The notes beneath the pieces were generated by a model. It was not told where the DNA came from. It saw nothing but the letters and a program-made list of their open reading frames with translations, and searched no databases. A stretch of 64,000 nt of DNA from an uncultured Flavobacteriales bacterium (lineage in GTDB: Bacteria > Bacteroidota > Bacteroidia > Flavobacteriales_D > Parvicellaceae). Location: the NCBI GenBank assembly GCA_943788755.1, contig CALSRM010000003.1:1488001-1552000 (forward strand), given 5' to 3'. How positions within the stretch are numbered: position 1 is the first letter of the stretch; every line of letters begins with the position of its first letter. The position numbers and the translations under genes were made by a program. Shown piece after piece: positions 47,990-58,445 of this stretch.

Positions 47990-50900
47990 ATGTATGCTTC
48001 CCCCCAAGAAAAACCTTTTAAAATATATCAATCTTCAGCTGGGTCCGGAAAAACCTATACACTTGTAAAAGAATATATTTCGATTGTTCTGAAAAGTGAT
48101 AATCCAAATAAATTTAGGCAAATATTGGCAATTACATTTACCAATAAAGCAGCTACTGAAATGAAAGAACGCGTTTTGGATGCGTTACTTCAATTATCCA
48201 AAGATGCAGATGCGAGACTTGATGAAAGATTTTGTTACTTCTACGGGCATTAAGAAGCCTGAATTAATTAATAAATCTAGTAAAGCCTATAAGAATATTA
48301 TTCATCAATATGGAGACTTTAATATTTTAACGATTGATAAATTTGTCCATCGAATTATTCGTTCGTTTGCAAGGGAATTGGATTTAAGCCTCAGTTTTGA
48401 AATAGAAACGGATATAGATACTTTTTTACAAAGAAGCATAGGCGTTCTGCTAAATAATATTGGAGCTGATGAGGAACTTACAAGAGTATTTAATTCGATT
48501 TTCGGAACAATTGATTGAAGATAGCGATAAAGGTGACATAGAGAAACAATTGTTGCGTTTAACAAGTATTCTTAAAAATGAAAAAACAAGAATTCCATTA
48601 GCAGATTTTGAAAAACATGACCTTACTTTTTTCTCTGATTTAGGAAAAAAAGTAAAAGAGAATGAGAAAAAGTTAATCCTTGAAGTGGAACTTCGATTTC
48701 TAAAATAGTTGAGTTATTGTCAAGTCAAGGTTTAGGTATAGATTTCTTTAAAGGAAAGATGAGCAGTGGATGGGGAGCTTTGATAAATAAGTTTTTAACG
48801 AAAGATGAATTTACATTAACAGACCCCACTATAAAACAATACCGCGAAGAAACTTGGTATACTCCAAAAACAGAAAGTTTAGTTAGACCCATTATTTCAC
48901 CTTTACAGGGTGAAATGGAAAAATTGATCAAAATCAATGAGGAATTGAACTTTGCAAAAGAATTCAATAAACAACTAGTAGGCTTTTCATTATTGAATTC
49001 GATTCATCAGATTTTATTTAAAGTTAAATCTGAGAATAATATTGTTTTTATAAGCGATTTTAATGAGGTTATTAGCAAAATTGTAATAAATGAACCTGCT
49101 CCTTTTATTTACGAAAAAATAGGAGCTCGATATAAAAACTATTTGATAGATGAGTTTCAGGATACATCTAGTCTGCAATGGACCAATTTAGTTCCGTTGG
49201 TTTATGACTCTTTGTCAGAAGGGAATAAAAACTTGATTGTAGGAGATGCGAAACAAGCAATCTATAGATGGCGAAACGGAGATGTACATCAGTTTGTTAA
49301 CCTGCCAAAGGTTGAAGGAGAGTTTACTTATTTGGATGAAATTAACGCTGTTTTTAATTATTCGGCAACGAGAAAAGTTTTAGAGAATAACTATCGATCA
49401 GCATCGGCTATTGTTCAGTTTAATAACTGGCTGTTTGAAGCTTTAGCGGTTGGTGAAAATGAACAGATTCAAAAGATCTACAAGGACTCTTCACAAAATG
49501 TAATTAAAAAACAAACGGGTTTTGTTAATGCTAAAATAATTGGAAAAGACATTGAAAGTCCAGCAGAAATCGTGTGCCAAAATGTTTTACAATACGTCAA
49601 ACAAGCAAAATCTGATGGCTTTTCGGATGGAGATATTGCACTTCTTGTTAGAAGTAAAAGTGATGGAATGACTATCGCTGCGTTTTTAAAAGAACAAGGT
49701 TATCCCGTTGTTTCATCAGATAGCATTGTTCTTGGAAGTTCTAAAGATGTTTCTTTTCTCGTCTCATTTTTACAGGCTTTTGGAGATGATAAAAACGAGC
49801 ATGCAGCAATAAAGTGTCTAGATTACCTAAAAGAGGACCCTTCGTTAACAAAGGAATATGATAACTGGAGAATCCCAGATAGGAAGAACGATTATCTACA
49901 CTAAGGGAATTGACCTAAAAAAATACTTGTCAGAGCGGCATCCAATATTTAAGCAAACTTATTACTTGTCTCTCAATTTATATGATAAAATTATCTACTT
50001 GATTCAAAGTTTTAAGATGAATCGATATGATCCTTTTCTGGATCAGTTATTAAACACTGTGCATCATTATTTGAAAAGAAATACTTCTAGTATTCAATTA
50101 TTTGTTGAGTTTTATGAAAATAAAAAAGAATCAATTTCCGTTAATCTTGGGAGTGTAGATAATGCAATTCAAATAATGACCATTCATAAATCTAAAGGTC
50201 TTCAATTTCCAGTGGTTATAATTCCTTTCGCAAAATGGCAAAACACAAACCCTGGGATGTCAAATTTAACGTGGATTGAGCATGAGAAATTAGATGATTT
50301 AAATTTACCGAAGTACATAACTCCTCTTACGAAGTCTAGTTTGAAAAATTATAATTTGGAAAAAATAGCGGAGAAAGAAGAGGAGGAAGCTGTTCTGGAT
50401 AACTTAAATCTATATTATGTTGCATTTACCAGAGCGATTGAGAGATTACATATTCTATTAGAAGAGCCCAGGAGTAAAGGTAGTGTGACTTCTAAAATAA
50501 TTAATCAGGTTGCTAGTCACTCCGATTTTAATGAGGATACCAAGGAGTTTGTTTCCGGTGAATTGGAACCAAATAAAAAGAAGCGTAAACAGCAGGAAGA
50601 TTTTGTAAAAGGGGTGGAGGTCATTTCAAAAAGAGAGAGCTTAAACCTTAGCTTTGATAGAAATGCACATATCGAAGAATTTAATACAATTAGTGAAAGG
50701 GAAAAAGGAATTGCCATTCATGCTGTTCTTTCTGAAGTTAATAGTAAAAATGATATTGAGGCAGTGGCAAATCAGTTAGAAAAAAAAGGCATAGTGCCAA
50801 GTTCTATCAAATCAGAAATTATTGTTTTGATAAATAAGTTATTTAATATTCCTCAGGTAGCTAGCTGGTTTAATTCCTCTAGTGAGGTATACAATGAACA

Positions 50901-51116
50901 AGAAATAATTTCGAAAGATCGGGTCATTTTTATATTCCAGATAAAGTTATTTCGAAAGGTTTGCATGCAATTGTTATTGATTATAAAACAGGAAAACCCT
51001 TAACAAAGCATACTTTACAAATAACGGAGTATGGAAATCTGTTAGAAGAAATGGGATATACGCATATCGAAAAGTATTTACTTTATATTAATGATTTAAA
51101 AATAGTGACTGTATAA
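47990..51116 (+). CDS. AddA-like UvrD/Rep helicase-nuclease (frame interrupted)
   Basis: Inferred product about 1,040 residues. The N-terminus holds the Walker A loop SSAGSGKTYTL (near residue 11-21), later DEFQDTSSLQW for the Walker B region, VGDAKQAIYRWRNGD for motif III and TIHKSKGLQFPVVI for motif V; the C-terminal end has IVIDYKTGKP, the nuclease active site. At least five shifts (about 48215, 48490, 48700, 49900, 50935) break the frame. The stop TAA overlaps the next ATG by one base. Partner of the addB-like gene at 43-45 kb. Confidence 0.85.
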
Positions 51117-51865
51117 TGTTTGATGATATAAGAGGTGATATTCGATTGAAAACCTATGTTTCGTACATTTTAGCAGCTTGTATGGTTATAATTACCCTTA
51201 TTACTATTTTTATTCCTGAATTGAAGGCTCTTTATGGAGTAGGAGATGGGCCGGCAGTAAATATTTTTGTCCGGTTAACAATTCCTTTTCAGCATGGTTT
51301 TGATACTGTTTCGTCAATAATTCATTTAGTATTTAACCTTATTATAATGTGGGTGTTAGGAACATATTTAGAAAAAGTGCTTGGTTCGTATCGCTTTCTG
51401 ATTACAACCTTGGTTTCATTTTTTATGTATGTTCTATTTCATAGATTACTGTTACTAATAGGTCATGGTTTTACGCCTATATTAATGACTTACTCCGGGG
51501 TTATGTTTGTCGTTATGGCAGAAGGAAGGTATGTGAAAACTCGAAGTATGTTTGAAGATTATTTTATCACTCTTCGTGGAGTTCAATTAGGTATTTGGAT
51601 TTTATTACCTGTTTTGATGGTCTTTGTACCCTTGTATTATAATTCATTGTCCAGTTTATTGCAAAATATTTTTTATGGAAACATTACACATGTTATATGC
51701 GGGGCTACTGGAGTTGGACTAGGGTTTGTATTTAGACAGCATATTCGTCAAAAATTAACACAACAAACTAGAAAACATTATATAAAACATTCCAAATCAG
51801 ATAGATTAGCAGTTTATGTTGCTTTTGGATTTCCTTTGTATCTGGCATTGATCTTTTTCATCTGA
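51116..51865 (+). CDS. Rhomboid-like membrane protein
   Basis: 249 residues with about six membrane segments. Rhomboid landmarks: HLVFNLIIMWVLGTYLE in the first conserved region, TYSGVM at the serine loop and THVICGATGVGLGF for the histidine helix. The serine and histidine are present, but the usual glycine before the serine (GxSG) is replaced by Thr. It could be an active intramembrane protease or an inactive relative. It starts on the last base of the addA stop and ends ten bases before the convergent phosphodiesterase gene. Confidence 0.68.
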   Translation: MFDDIRGDIRLKTYVSYILAACMVIITLITIFIPELKALYGVGDGPAVNIFVRLTIPFQHGFDTVSSIIHLVFNLIIMWVLGTYLEKVLGSYRFLITTLVSFFMYVLFHRLLLLIGHGFTPILMTYSGVMFVVMAEGRYVKTRSMFEDYFITLRGVQLGIWILLPVLMVFVPLYYNSLSSLLQNIFYGNITHVICGATGVGLGFVFRQHIRQKLTQQTRKHYIKHSKSDRLAVYVAFGFPLYLALIFFI

Positions 51866-51875
51866 CCGTTTTAGA

Positions 51876-52721
51876 TTATCTTTTGATAAATGCTCCAGGA
51901 TAATCAGTAATAATTCCATCTATTCCGTATCGTTTTAGTCGCTCAAAATCTTTGTAGGAGTTAACTGTCCAAGCAAAAACTGCGATGCCTAATTCATGTG
52001 CTTTTATTAATTTCTCTTTTAGAAATTGTTGGGTTGTACATTCCTATCGCGTAAGGCTGGATAGTTAAGTCTTTAATGCTGCTCTTGACTGATTTAAATG
52101 GGGCGTAAGTCAGGTAGACTCAATTTATATTGTGGAGCTCGTTTGTGTAACTCGTTAATAATATTTGCGTCAAAAGACATGAAAACAATATTTTCCCTAT
52201 GTACATAATTACTAACCTCTTTTAGAATGATATCGACATATTCATCTAGGTTGAGGTTGATACTTTCCATAATATCTTTTTTCAGATTTTATCTCAAAAA
52301 GAAGCATAACCTCACTAAAATCTATTTTATCAAATAATTCTTGCAAGAGAGGTTTGTATGTCTTTAATTTCTTTTGTTCCGGAAAATTTGGATGATATTT
52401 AGAGCCACAATCAAATTGTTCTATTTCCATTTGTGTCATTTGAAAAAGATTAAATTCTTTTTCTTGCTTAATTCTTCCTCCATCCGGCAGTAAACAATAC
52501 TTCTGTTCCATATAGGGTGCGTGCGAAATTACAATCTGTTTGTCTTTGTTGACTACCACATCAAACTCAATACCATCTACACCCAGATTAATAGCTTTTT
52601 GAAAGCCATCTATGGAGTTTTCAGGCAGAATACCTCTACAGCCTCTATGTCCAAATATTTTAGGAGCGTCAGTCTTTGCAGTTAAGATTATATTTGCCAT
52701 AATCAATAGGATTAAAATCAA
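51876..52721 (-). CDS. Glycerophosphodiester phosphodiesterase family protein (frame interrupted)
   Basis: N-terminal hydrophobic stretch, then IFGHRGCRGILPENS and DGIEFDVVVNKDKQIVISHAP, the GDPD catalytic histidines and acidic residues. The C-terminal continuation, found after shifts near 52245 and 52040, reads AVFAWTVNSYKDFERL and GIDGIITDYPG, the usual ending. It hydrolyses deacylated phospholipids to glycerol 3-phosphate. Start ATG at 52721 gives a signal or membrane segment; a later ATG is at 52700. Confidence 0.8.
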
Positions 52722-52787
52722 CCAGAATAGACTTGTTTTAATTTCTTTAAGGTAAATAATAACAGCATTTCTATGAAAGAAAAATTC

Positions 52788-54049
52788 CTAGGTTTTCTGT
52801 TTTTTCTTTTTGGCAGCAGGAAAAAGGATGTTATTCAATATCAACCTATATCCAGCCGAGTTTGGAAATAAATTTAAATCAGTTGGGGGGTCATTTACAT
52901 AATGTCTAAAATCTTCAGGATCGTGGCCACCATAGAAAGTCCATTGCCCCTTGCCGTATTCCCCATGAATATAACGAGCAGTGCCTAAAGCTTTGTTTTC
53001 TCCCATAATTAATACATCGGATTTAATGTACTTTGTGTAAAAGTCGGTTGTTTGTCCCATGAACCCTTTTACAATGCCTGTGTGGCTTTGGCAAAGCATT
53101 GTAGGTACAACATCCCACTTTGCAGAAAATTCAAATAATGAAAATTTGTCTTGACTTTCTGGACTTCTATGAGAAATAGTAGCGTCAATACTTGAGAACT
53201 CATATTCCAAAGGATTTGATTTTAATACAAAATCTTTAAATGCAAACGTGTTGTTAAAATCTAGTTTAGACTGAGCTGCTGGGTCAGCAGGATCTCCGTC
53301 ATACATATAATCACAAATATCCAATCCTTCAGCTGCTAATGCTATGTCATAACTATCTGTACCAGAACACATGGTAAACAAAAAGCCGCCACCGGCCGTA
53401 AATTCTTTTATTTTGTTAGCTACACCTAACTTAAGTTGAGATACTTTTTCAAAACCTAATTCTGCTGCCATTCCTTCCGTTTCCTCTTTGTTGTCGACGA
53501 TACCATTCTGCGTTTTTATAATTACGATAAAACTTGCCATATTGCCCTGTGAAATCTTCATGGTGTAAGTGCAGCCAGTCATACTTTATCATTTCTCCAG
53601 CAATTACTTCGCGGTCATAAACTTTATCATATGGAATTTCAGCGTAAGCTAAAACCATTGTAACAGCATCATCCCATGGTTGTTTTCCGCCTGGAGTATA
53701 AACGGCAATTTTCGGAGCTTTTTCTAGTTTTACGATTTCTTGATTTACTTCGGGATCAGCAATTTCACTTTTTATTTTCTGAGCTTGAACATCGGCAATA
53801 ACTTCATAAGTGACTCCGCGGATAATACATTCTTCTTCAATGGTTTTGTAATGCTTAATCAAAAAGCTTCCACCTCTGTAATTTAAAAGCCATTCGACTT
53901 CTATGTCATTTTGTAATATCCAAAATGCAATTCCGTAAGCTTTAAGATGATTTTTTTGTCTCTCCATCTCCCATTGGTATTAGAATTGAACTTGCAGAAA
54001 CTTTAAAAGTAAAGACAATTAAAAATAATATGAATAGAATTTTTCTCAC
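52788..54049 (-). CDS. Secreted GATase1-like protein (family often labelled asparagine synthetase B) (frame interrupted)
   Basis: Read from a GTG at 54049 the product starts with a signal peptide (MRKILFILFLIVFTFKVSAS), then QKNHLKAYGIAFWIL and YRGGSFLI, then a fold like ThuA/class I glutamine amidotransferases: AGGGFLFTMCSGTD places a cysteine in a nucleophile-elbow position. Later parts include GYRLILNN and a poly-Lys tail. Shifts near 53960 and 53470 break the frame. From memory this family is common in Bacteroidota and is annotated as asparagine synthetase B, but it has no AsnB motifs. It lies just downstream of dnaB. Confidence 0.72.
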
Positions 54050-54109
54050 TTATAAATCGGTAATAATAACTATTGTAATAGTTAACGAATATATTTTGAT
54101 TATGTTTTG

Positions 54110-55684
54110 TTAGAATGGGCTTTCTTCTTCACTATCTTCTAAGAAGTCAGAGGGGAAGGTATCTTCAGCATCATCATTCATTTTAGATTGAACGGTTCTA
54201 AACCCTCCTCCGTCGGTATCGAAATCTGGATTAGGAAGCATAGGGTTAAAGTCAGCACCATTGTCAAAAGTATCGAGGTTTTCGAATTTAGCAAACTTTC
54301 CAATAAAGCGTAAGTCGAACATCTTCTAAAGAACCATTTCTATGTTTTGCAATGATAATTTCTCCTTGTCCATTACATGGAGTATTGTCTGCCCATTCAG
54401 TAAGGCCGTAATACTCTGGACGGTAAATAAAGCAAACAATATCTGCATCCTGTTCAATTGCACCAGATTCACGTAAATCAGAAAGCATAGGACGTTTATC
54501 TCCACCACGTGTTTCTACAGAACGACTTAATTGAGACAATGCAATAATTGGAATATCTAATTCTTTTGCAATTTCCTTTATAGATCTTGAAATAGTACTA
54601 ATTTCTTGTTCACGATTTCCCGCCATTCCCGCCAGCTGACATTAATTGAAGATAATCGATTACAACCATTTGAATATCGTGTTGCTGTTTTAATCTTCTA
54701 CATTTTGCGCGTAATTCAAAAACAGATAGGGCAGGAGTATCATCAATAAATAAAGGTGCTTCTGCTAGTTTTTTTGTTCTTTCAAATAGTTTAGAAAATT
54801 CATCTTTGGATAAATTACCTTTACGTATATCGCTTGCTCCAATTTCTGCTTCACCAGAAATTAAACGATTGACCAACTGCACGGAACTCATTTCTAGTGA
54901 AAAGAATGCAACCGCTTTATTATGGTCAACAGCGGCATTTCTAGCCATTGATAAGACGAAAGCAGTTTTTCCCATACCGGGACGAGCGGCTAAAACAACC
55001 ATGTCCGATTTTTGCCATCCAGAGGTTACTCGGTCTAAGGCAGTAAAACTAGAAGGGATTCCACTAATTCCATCTTCTCGGCTCATTGCATCTTCGATTC
55101 CTTCAACAGCCATTCTCATTAATTGAGACATGGTGTCATGATTTTTACGAAGGTTTCCTTCAGCAACTTTGAATAATTCAGCTTCTGATTCATCTAGCAA
55201 GTCAAAAACATCTGTTGTTTCGTCGTAAGCCTTTTGAATAACAGTTCCTGATATTCTAATAAGTTCTCTTAATATATGTTTTTGAGAAATAATTCTTGCA
55301 TGTGCTTCAGCGTGAGCCGCAGAAGCAACTCTATTTGTAAGTTGGCTAATTAAATAAGGCCCTCCAACTTCATCTAATTCACCTTTAGAACGTAATTTTT
55401 GTGTAACCGTTAGAATATCAATAGGTTCAGAATCTCCAAATAAATCTCGAATCACACCGATATATTTTTTGATGGGCTTCTTTATAAAAGCTCTCTGGCG
55501 TAAGAATATCTATAATATCATTGACAGGACCTTTTTCAAGCATCAATGCTCCAAGAACAGCAGCTTCAAGCTCAACTGCTTGGGGTGGTAATTTTCCTCC
55601 TTCAATAAAATTGGAAGGCATAGCATTTCCAATTTTTCTGGTTTTACCAGCATTATCTATAATTTTTCCAATCTGTTCAGCCAC
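54110..55684 (-). CDS. dnaB: Replicative DNA helicase DnaB (frame interrupted)
   Basis: Unwinds DNA at the replication fork. N-terminal part: [19 protein letters not shown]; Walker [18 protein letters not shown]; later [28 protein letters not shown], as in DnaB. Frame breaks occur near 55440, 54615 and 54305; no intact copy is in the window. Because dnaB is essential, the breaks are almost certainly sequence errors. The start is a GTG at 55684; an ATG is available 21 codons later. Acidic C-terminal tail EDSEEESPF. Confidence 0.93.
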
Positions 55685-55787
55685 AGTACAAATATATATT
55701 TAACAAGTATCATGATCGATGTTTTCCATAATTAATGCTATGAAAAGTTATTGACTAAGGTTATTAACAATTGTTAGTAAAGTCAAA

Positions 55788-55830
55788 AAAAGCCACTAAA
55801 GATTTTTCTTTAGTGGCTTTTAAGTTTTTT
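55788..55830 (-). terminator. Rho-independent terminator for accA
   Basis: AAAAGCCACTAAAGA (55788-55802) pairs perfectly with TCTTTAGTGGCTTTT (55807-55821) around four T. On the minus strand the stem is followed by a T run, placed 14 bases after the accA stop. The plus strand also has a T tail, so it can work in both directions. Confidence 0.8.
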
Positions 55831-55843
55831 TTAATTCAGAAAT

Positions 55844-56803
55844 CTATTTTTTATAAACTCCCATGTCACAAAATTTTTCAATTCTGCTTTCAACCAATTT
55901 GTCAATAGGTATTTCAGAAAGTTTATTGATGTGTTTTTTTAATTCGGTCTTTAATTTTTTCTGCATTTTTTCTGGAGAGTATGCGCTCCACCCTAAAGGC
56001 TCCTTAATTATTCCATCAATTAATTTGTTTTTAAGCATGTCCTTGGCAGTAAGTTTTAGTGCTTCAGCTGCTTTTTCTTTGTTGTCCCAATTTCTCCAAA
56101 GAATAGACGAACATGATTCAGGAGAAATAACAGAATACCATGTATTTTCTAGCATTAATACTTTGTCTCCGATTCCAATACCCAGGCACCACCAGAAGCA
56201 CCTTCACCTATTATAACGCAAATGATAGGAACTTTTAGCACCATCATTTCATAAAGGTTTCTCGCAATCGCTTCGCCTTGTCCTCTTTCTTCTGCTTCTA
56301 ATCCAGGAAATGCTCCGGGAGTATCAATTAAACATACAACAGGTTTGTTAAACTTTTCGGCAAGTTTCATTAAGCGAAGTGCTTTTCGGTACCCTTCGGG
56401 ATTCGCCATTCCAAAGTTTCTGAATTTACGTTGCTTTGTATTTCTACCTTTCTGCTGCCCGATAAACATGACTGATTTTCCGTCAATCATTCCAAGGCCA
56501 CCTACCATTGCTTTGTCATCTTTAACGTTTCGATCACCATGGAGTTCTAAAAATTCTCCATCCGTAATCCCGTTAATATAATCTAGCGTATAGGGTCTTT
56601 CTGCATGACGACTTACTTGAACCCGTTGCCATGGCGTAAGATTATCGTAAATATCTTTGGTCGTGTTTTCCAGTTTATTTCTCCAGTTCTGTTAAAGTAC
56701 TGGTAATGTCAACCTTTCCCTTTTCTCCAATTTCCTTGGTTTTAGCGATTTGTTCGCTTAACTCTTCGATTGGTTTTTCAAAATCTAAATAAATTGTACT
56801 CAT
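55844..56803 (-). CDS. accA: Acetyl-CoA carboxylase carboxyltransferase subunit alpha (frame interrupted)
   Basis: About 318 residues. Catalyses transfer of carboxyl from biotin to acetyl-CoA in fatty acid synthesis. N-terminus [15 protein letters not shown], then a shift near 56690, [14 protein letters not shown] and the core [32 protein letters not shown] and GEGASGGAW, then a second shift near 56155 to [12 protein letters not shown] and the ending. Two shifts in an essential gene point to sequencing errors. The gene is followed by a strong terminator. Confidence 0.93.
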
Positions 56804-56869
56804 TTCATATAATTGATTAGCTGGGCGAAATTACGAATTATACTGTTTGAATGAATTCTAATCTTAGAA

Positions 56870-56898
56870 AAATCTATATTTGAAGTGTAAATCTATAT
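56870..56898 (+). promoter_or_regulatory. Candidate promoter and operator (direct repeats) of the TetR gene
   Basis: AAATCTATAT occurs at 56870-56879 and again at 56889-56898, a 19-base period. The first copy overlaps TATATTTG (56875-56882), which matches the -7 consensus TAnnTTTG. A TTTG at 56846-56849 is rather far upstream for the -33 element. The repeats may be a binding site for autoregulation by the TetR proteins encoded next; this is a hypothesis. Confidence 0.35.
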
Positions 56899-56903
56899 AA
56901 ACA

Positions 56904-57491
56904 GTGGGAAGAAAGTCATTAAATAAAACGAGAAGTAGTGATTTAGAGAAAAGAAAGAAGTGGATTAATAATGCTATGCCTTATTTTCAAGAATATGGTA
57001 TTCGTGAAATTAATATGGAGAAAATGGCTGAATACTTGGGTATAAGTAAAGGTACGATTTACAATCACTTCTCCTCTAAAGATGAAATAGTAGAGTTTGC
57101 TGTTCGTTTAAAAATGGATTCGATTAAGGATTTTCATAAAATACTATTTGATTATCAATTAGGCTTTGTCGAAAGGTATTATAAAGCTATTCAGTATTAT
57201 ACACAGCAACTGTATGATATATCATTATTAATTATTGATGACTTGAAGGAGCTATATCCTGATGTATGGGCATTGATTAGTAATTTTCAAGATGCTGCTA
57301 TGAAAGGGTTAGTTAGGTATTATGAAGAGGGTATGGCAAGTGGTAATTTTATAAAAGTAAATCCAAAATTATTAGCAAGAGAAGATCGTTTGTTTTTCGA
57401 ATTGTTATTCAATCAAAGATTTTTAATTAAAAATAACCTTACTATAAGGAAGGCTTTTAATGATCACTTTAAGATTAAATTTAATGGTTAA
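56904..57491 (+). CDS. TetR/AcrR-family transcriptional regulator (first of tandem pair)
   Basis: 195 residues starting with GTG. The N-terminal helix-turn-helix is EINMEKMAEYLGISKGTIYNHFSSKDEI, typical of TetR; the C-terminal ligand-binding half is not assignable. The next gene encodes a close paralogue in the same orientation. The GTG starts five bases after the second direct repeat described above. Divergent from accA. Confidence 0.88.
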   Translation: MGRKSLNKTRSSDLEKRKKWINNAMPYFQEYGIREINMEKMAEYLGISKGTIYNHFSSKDEIVEFAVRLKMDSIKDFHKILFDYQLGFVERYYKAIQYYTQQLYDISLLIIDDLKELYPDVWALISNFQDAAMKGLVRYYEEGMASGNFIKVNPKLLAREDRLFFELLFNQRFLIKNNLTIRKAFNDHFKIKFNG

Positions 57492-57522
57492 TTGAGTCTA
57501 AAATTCCTTTTGAATTGGAATG

Positions 57523-58155
57523 ATGGGAAGAAAATCGACTGAAAGATACCGTTATAAGGATCGTGAAATAAAAGAAAAGCACACGGTTCGATTTATGGTA
57601 TATTTCCAGAATAATGGTGTAGAAAATTTTTCCATGTCCAAAATGGCAAAGGATTTAGGAATGAGTAAAACAACTATTTACAATCATTTCTCATCCAAAG
57701 AAGAAATAATTGAAGCGGCTATAACTTATAAGTTGAATGTAATTTCTGAATACCAAACTGTTTTAGAAAATATAACTTTACCCTATACGGAACGTTATCG
57801 TAAGGCTATGTTGTTTTTTTGTGTACAAATTTTTGATGTGTCCAACAAGCTATTGCTTCAAATAAAAGAGAGTTACCCAAAAATTTGGAGAAAAGTTGCG
57901 GTTTTTCAGAAAAATGTAATGTTAGATTTGAAGAGTTATTATGAAATTGGTATTGAAATAGGGGTGTTTAAATCTGACACGAATCCATTATTATTGAGTT
58001 TGGATGATCAGAAATTTTTTGATTTACTTTCTAATCAAGCTGTTTTAAAAGAAAATAACATAGAGGTATTAGAAGCCTTTAATCACCATTACCGTGTTAA
58101 GTTTAATGGGTTGTTGGATCCTAGTTTTGAAATTTTAAATCAGCTACCAAAATAA
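57523..58155 (+). CDS. TetR/AcrR-family transcriptional regulator (second of tandem pair)
   Basis: About 210 residues. HTH: FSMSKMAKDLGMSKTTIYNHFSSKEEI. It is similar to the preceding protein over the whole length, including the opening GRKS, the central helix (ERYRKAMLFF against ERYYKAIQYY) and the ending (FNHHYRVKFNG against FNDHFKIKFNG), so it arose by tandem duplication. ATGs at 57520 and 57523 are both usable; the second aligns with its paralogue. No partner target gene is adjacent. Confidence 0.87.
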   Translation: MGRKSTERYRYKDREIKEKHTVRFMVYFQNNGVENFSMSKMAKDLGMSKTTIYNHFSSKEEIIEAAITYKLNVISEYQTVLENITLPYTERYRKAMLFFCVQIFDVSNKLLLQIKESYPKIWRKVAVFQKNVMLDLKSYYEIGIEIGVFKSDTNPLLLSLDDQKFFDLLSNQAVLKENNIEVLEAFNHHYRVKFNGLLDPSFEILNQLPK

Positions 58156-58225
58156 TAATTGGCAGGACGTATCATTTTGTGGGTCAAATAGTCACAGTTT
58201 AGTGCGGTGTCAGAACTAAACGTTT

Positions 58226-58440
58226 CTAGTACTCATTAAAACCAATTTTCTTCTTCCAAGAATTACAAAGGTTTAGTTTGACATTGTCAATTGTTTTAAT
58301 GGTTTCGGCTGCGTCTTGCATGATACAAGATTTATCAGAGCAATGCGGTAATCCAAAGTTGTGGCCATGATATAAATCTGCTAATGAAAATTTAGAATAA
58401 AATGCTAGAAAGAATAAGCGTATCGATGCAATTATTATAC
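58226..58440 (-). pseudogene. Archaemetzincin-like zinc protease, C-terminal remnant
   Basis: About 70 open codons on the minus strand end in YHGHNFGLPHC, CIM, and a cysteine 17 residues later: HxxGxxxC then CxM then C matches the archaemetzincin HExxHxxGx3Cx4CxMx17CxxC pattern for most positions. The first His-Glu pair is missing (LY in their place), and the final CxxC reads C-N-S-W. The rest of the gene is not found before the ABC transporter. It is therefore a decayed or truncated copy, unless errors hide more. Confidence 0.6.
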
Positions 58441-58445
58441 GTTAT

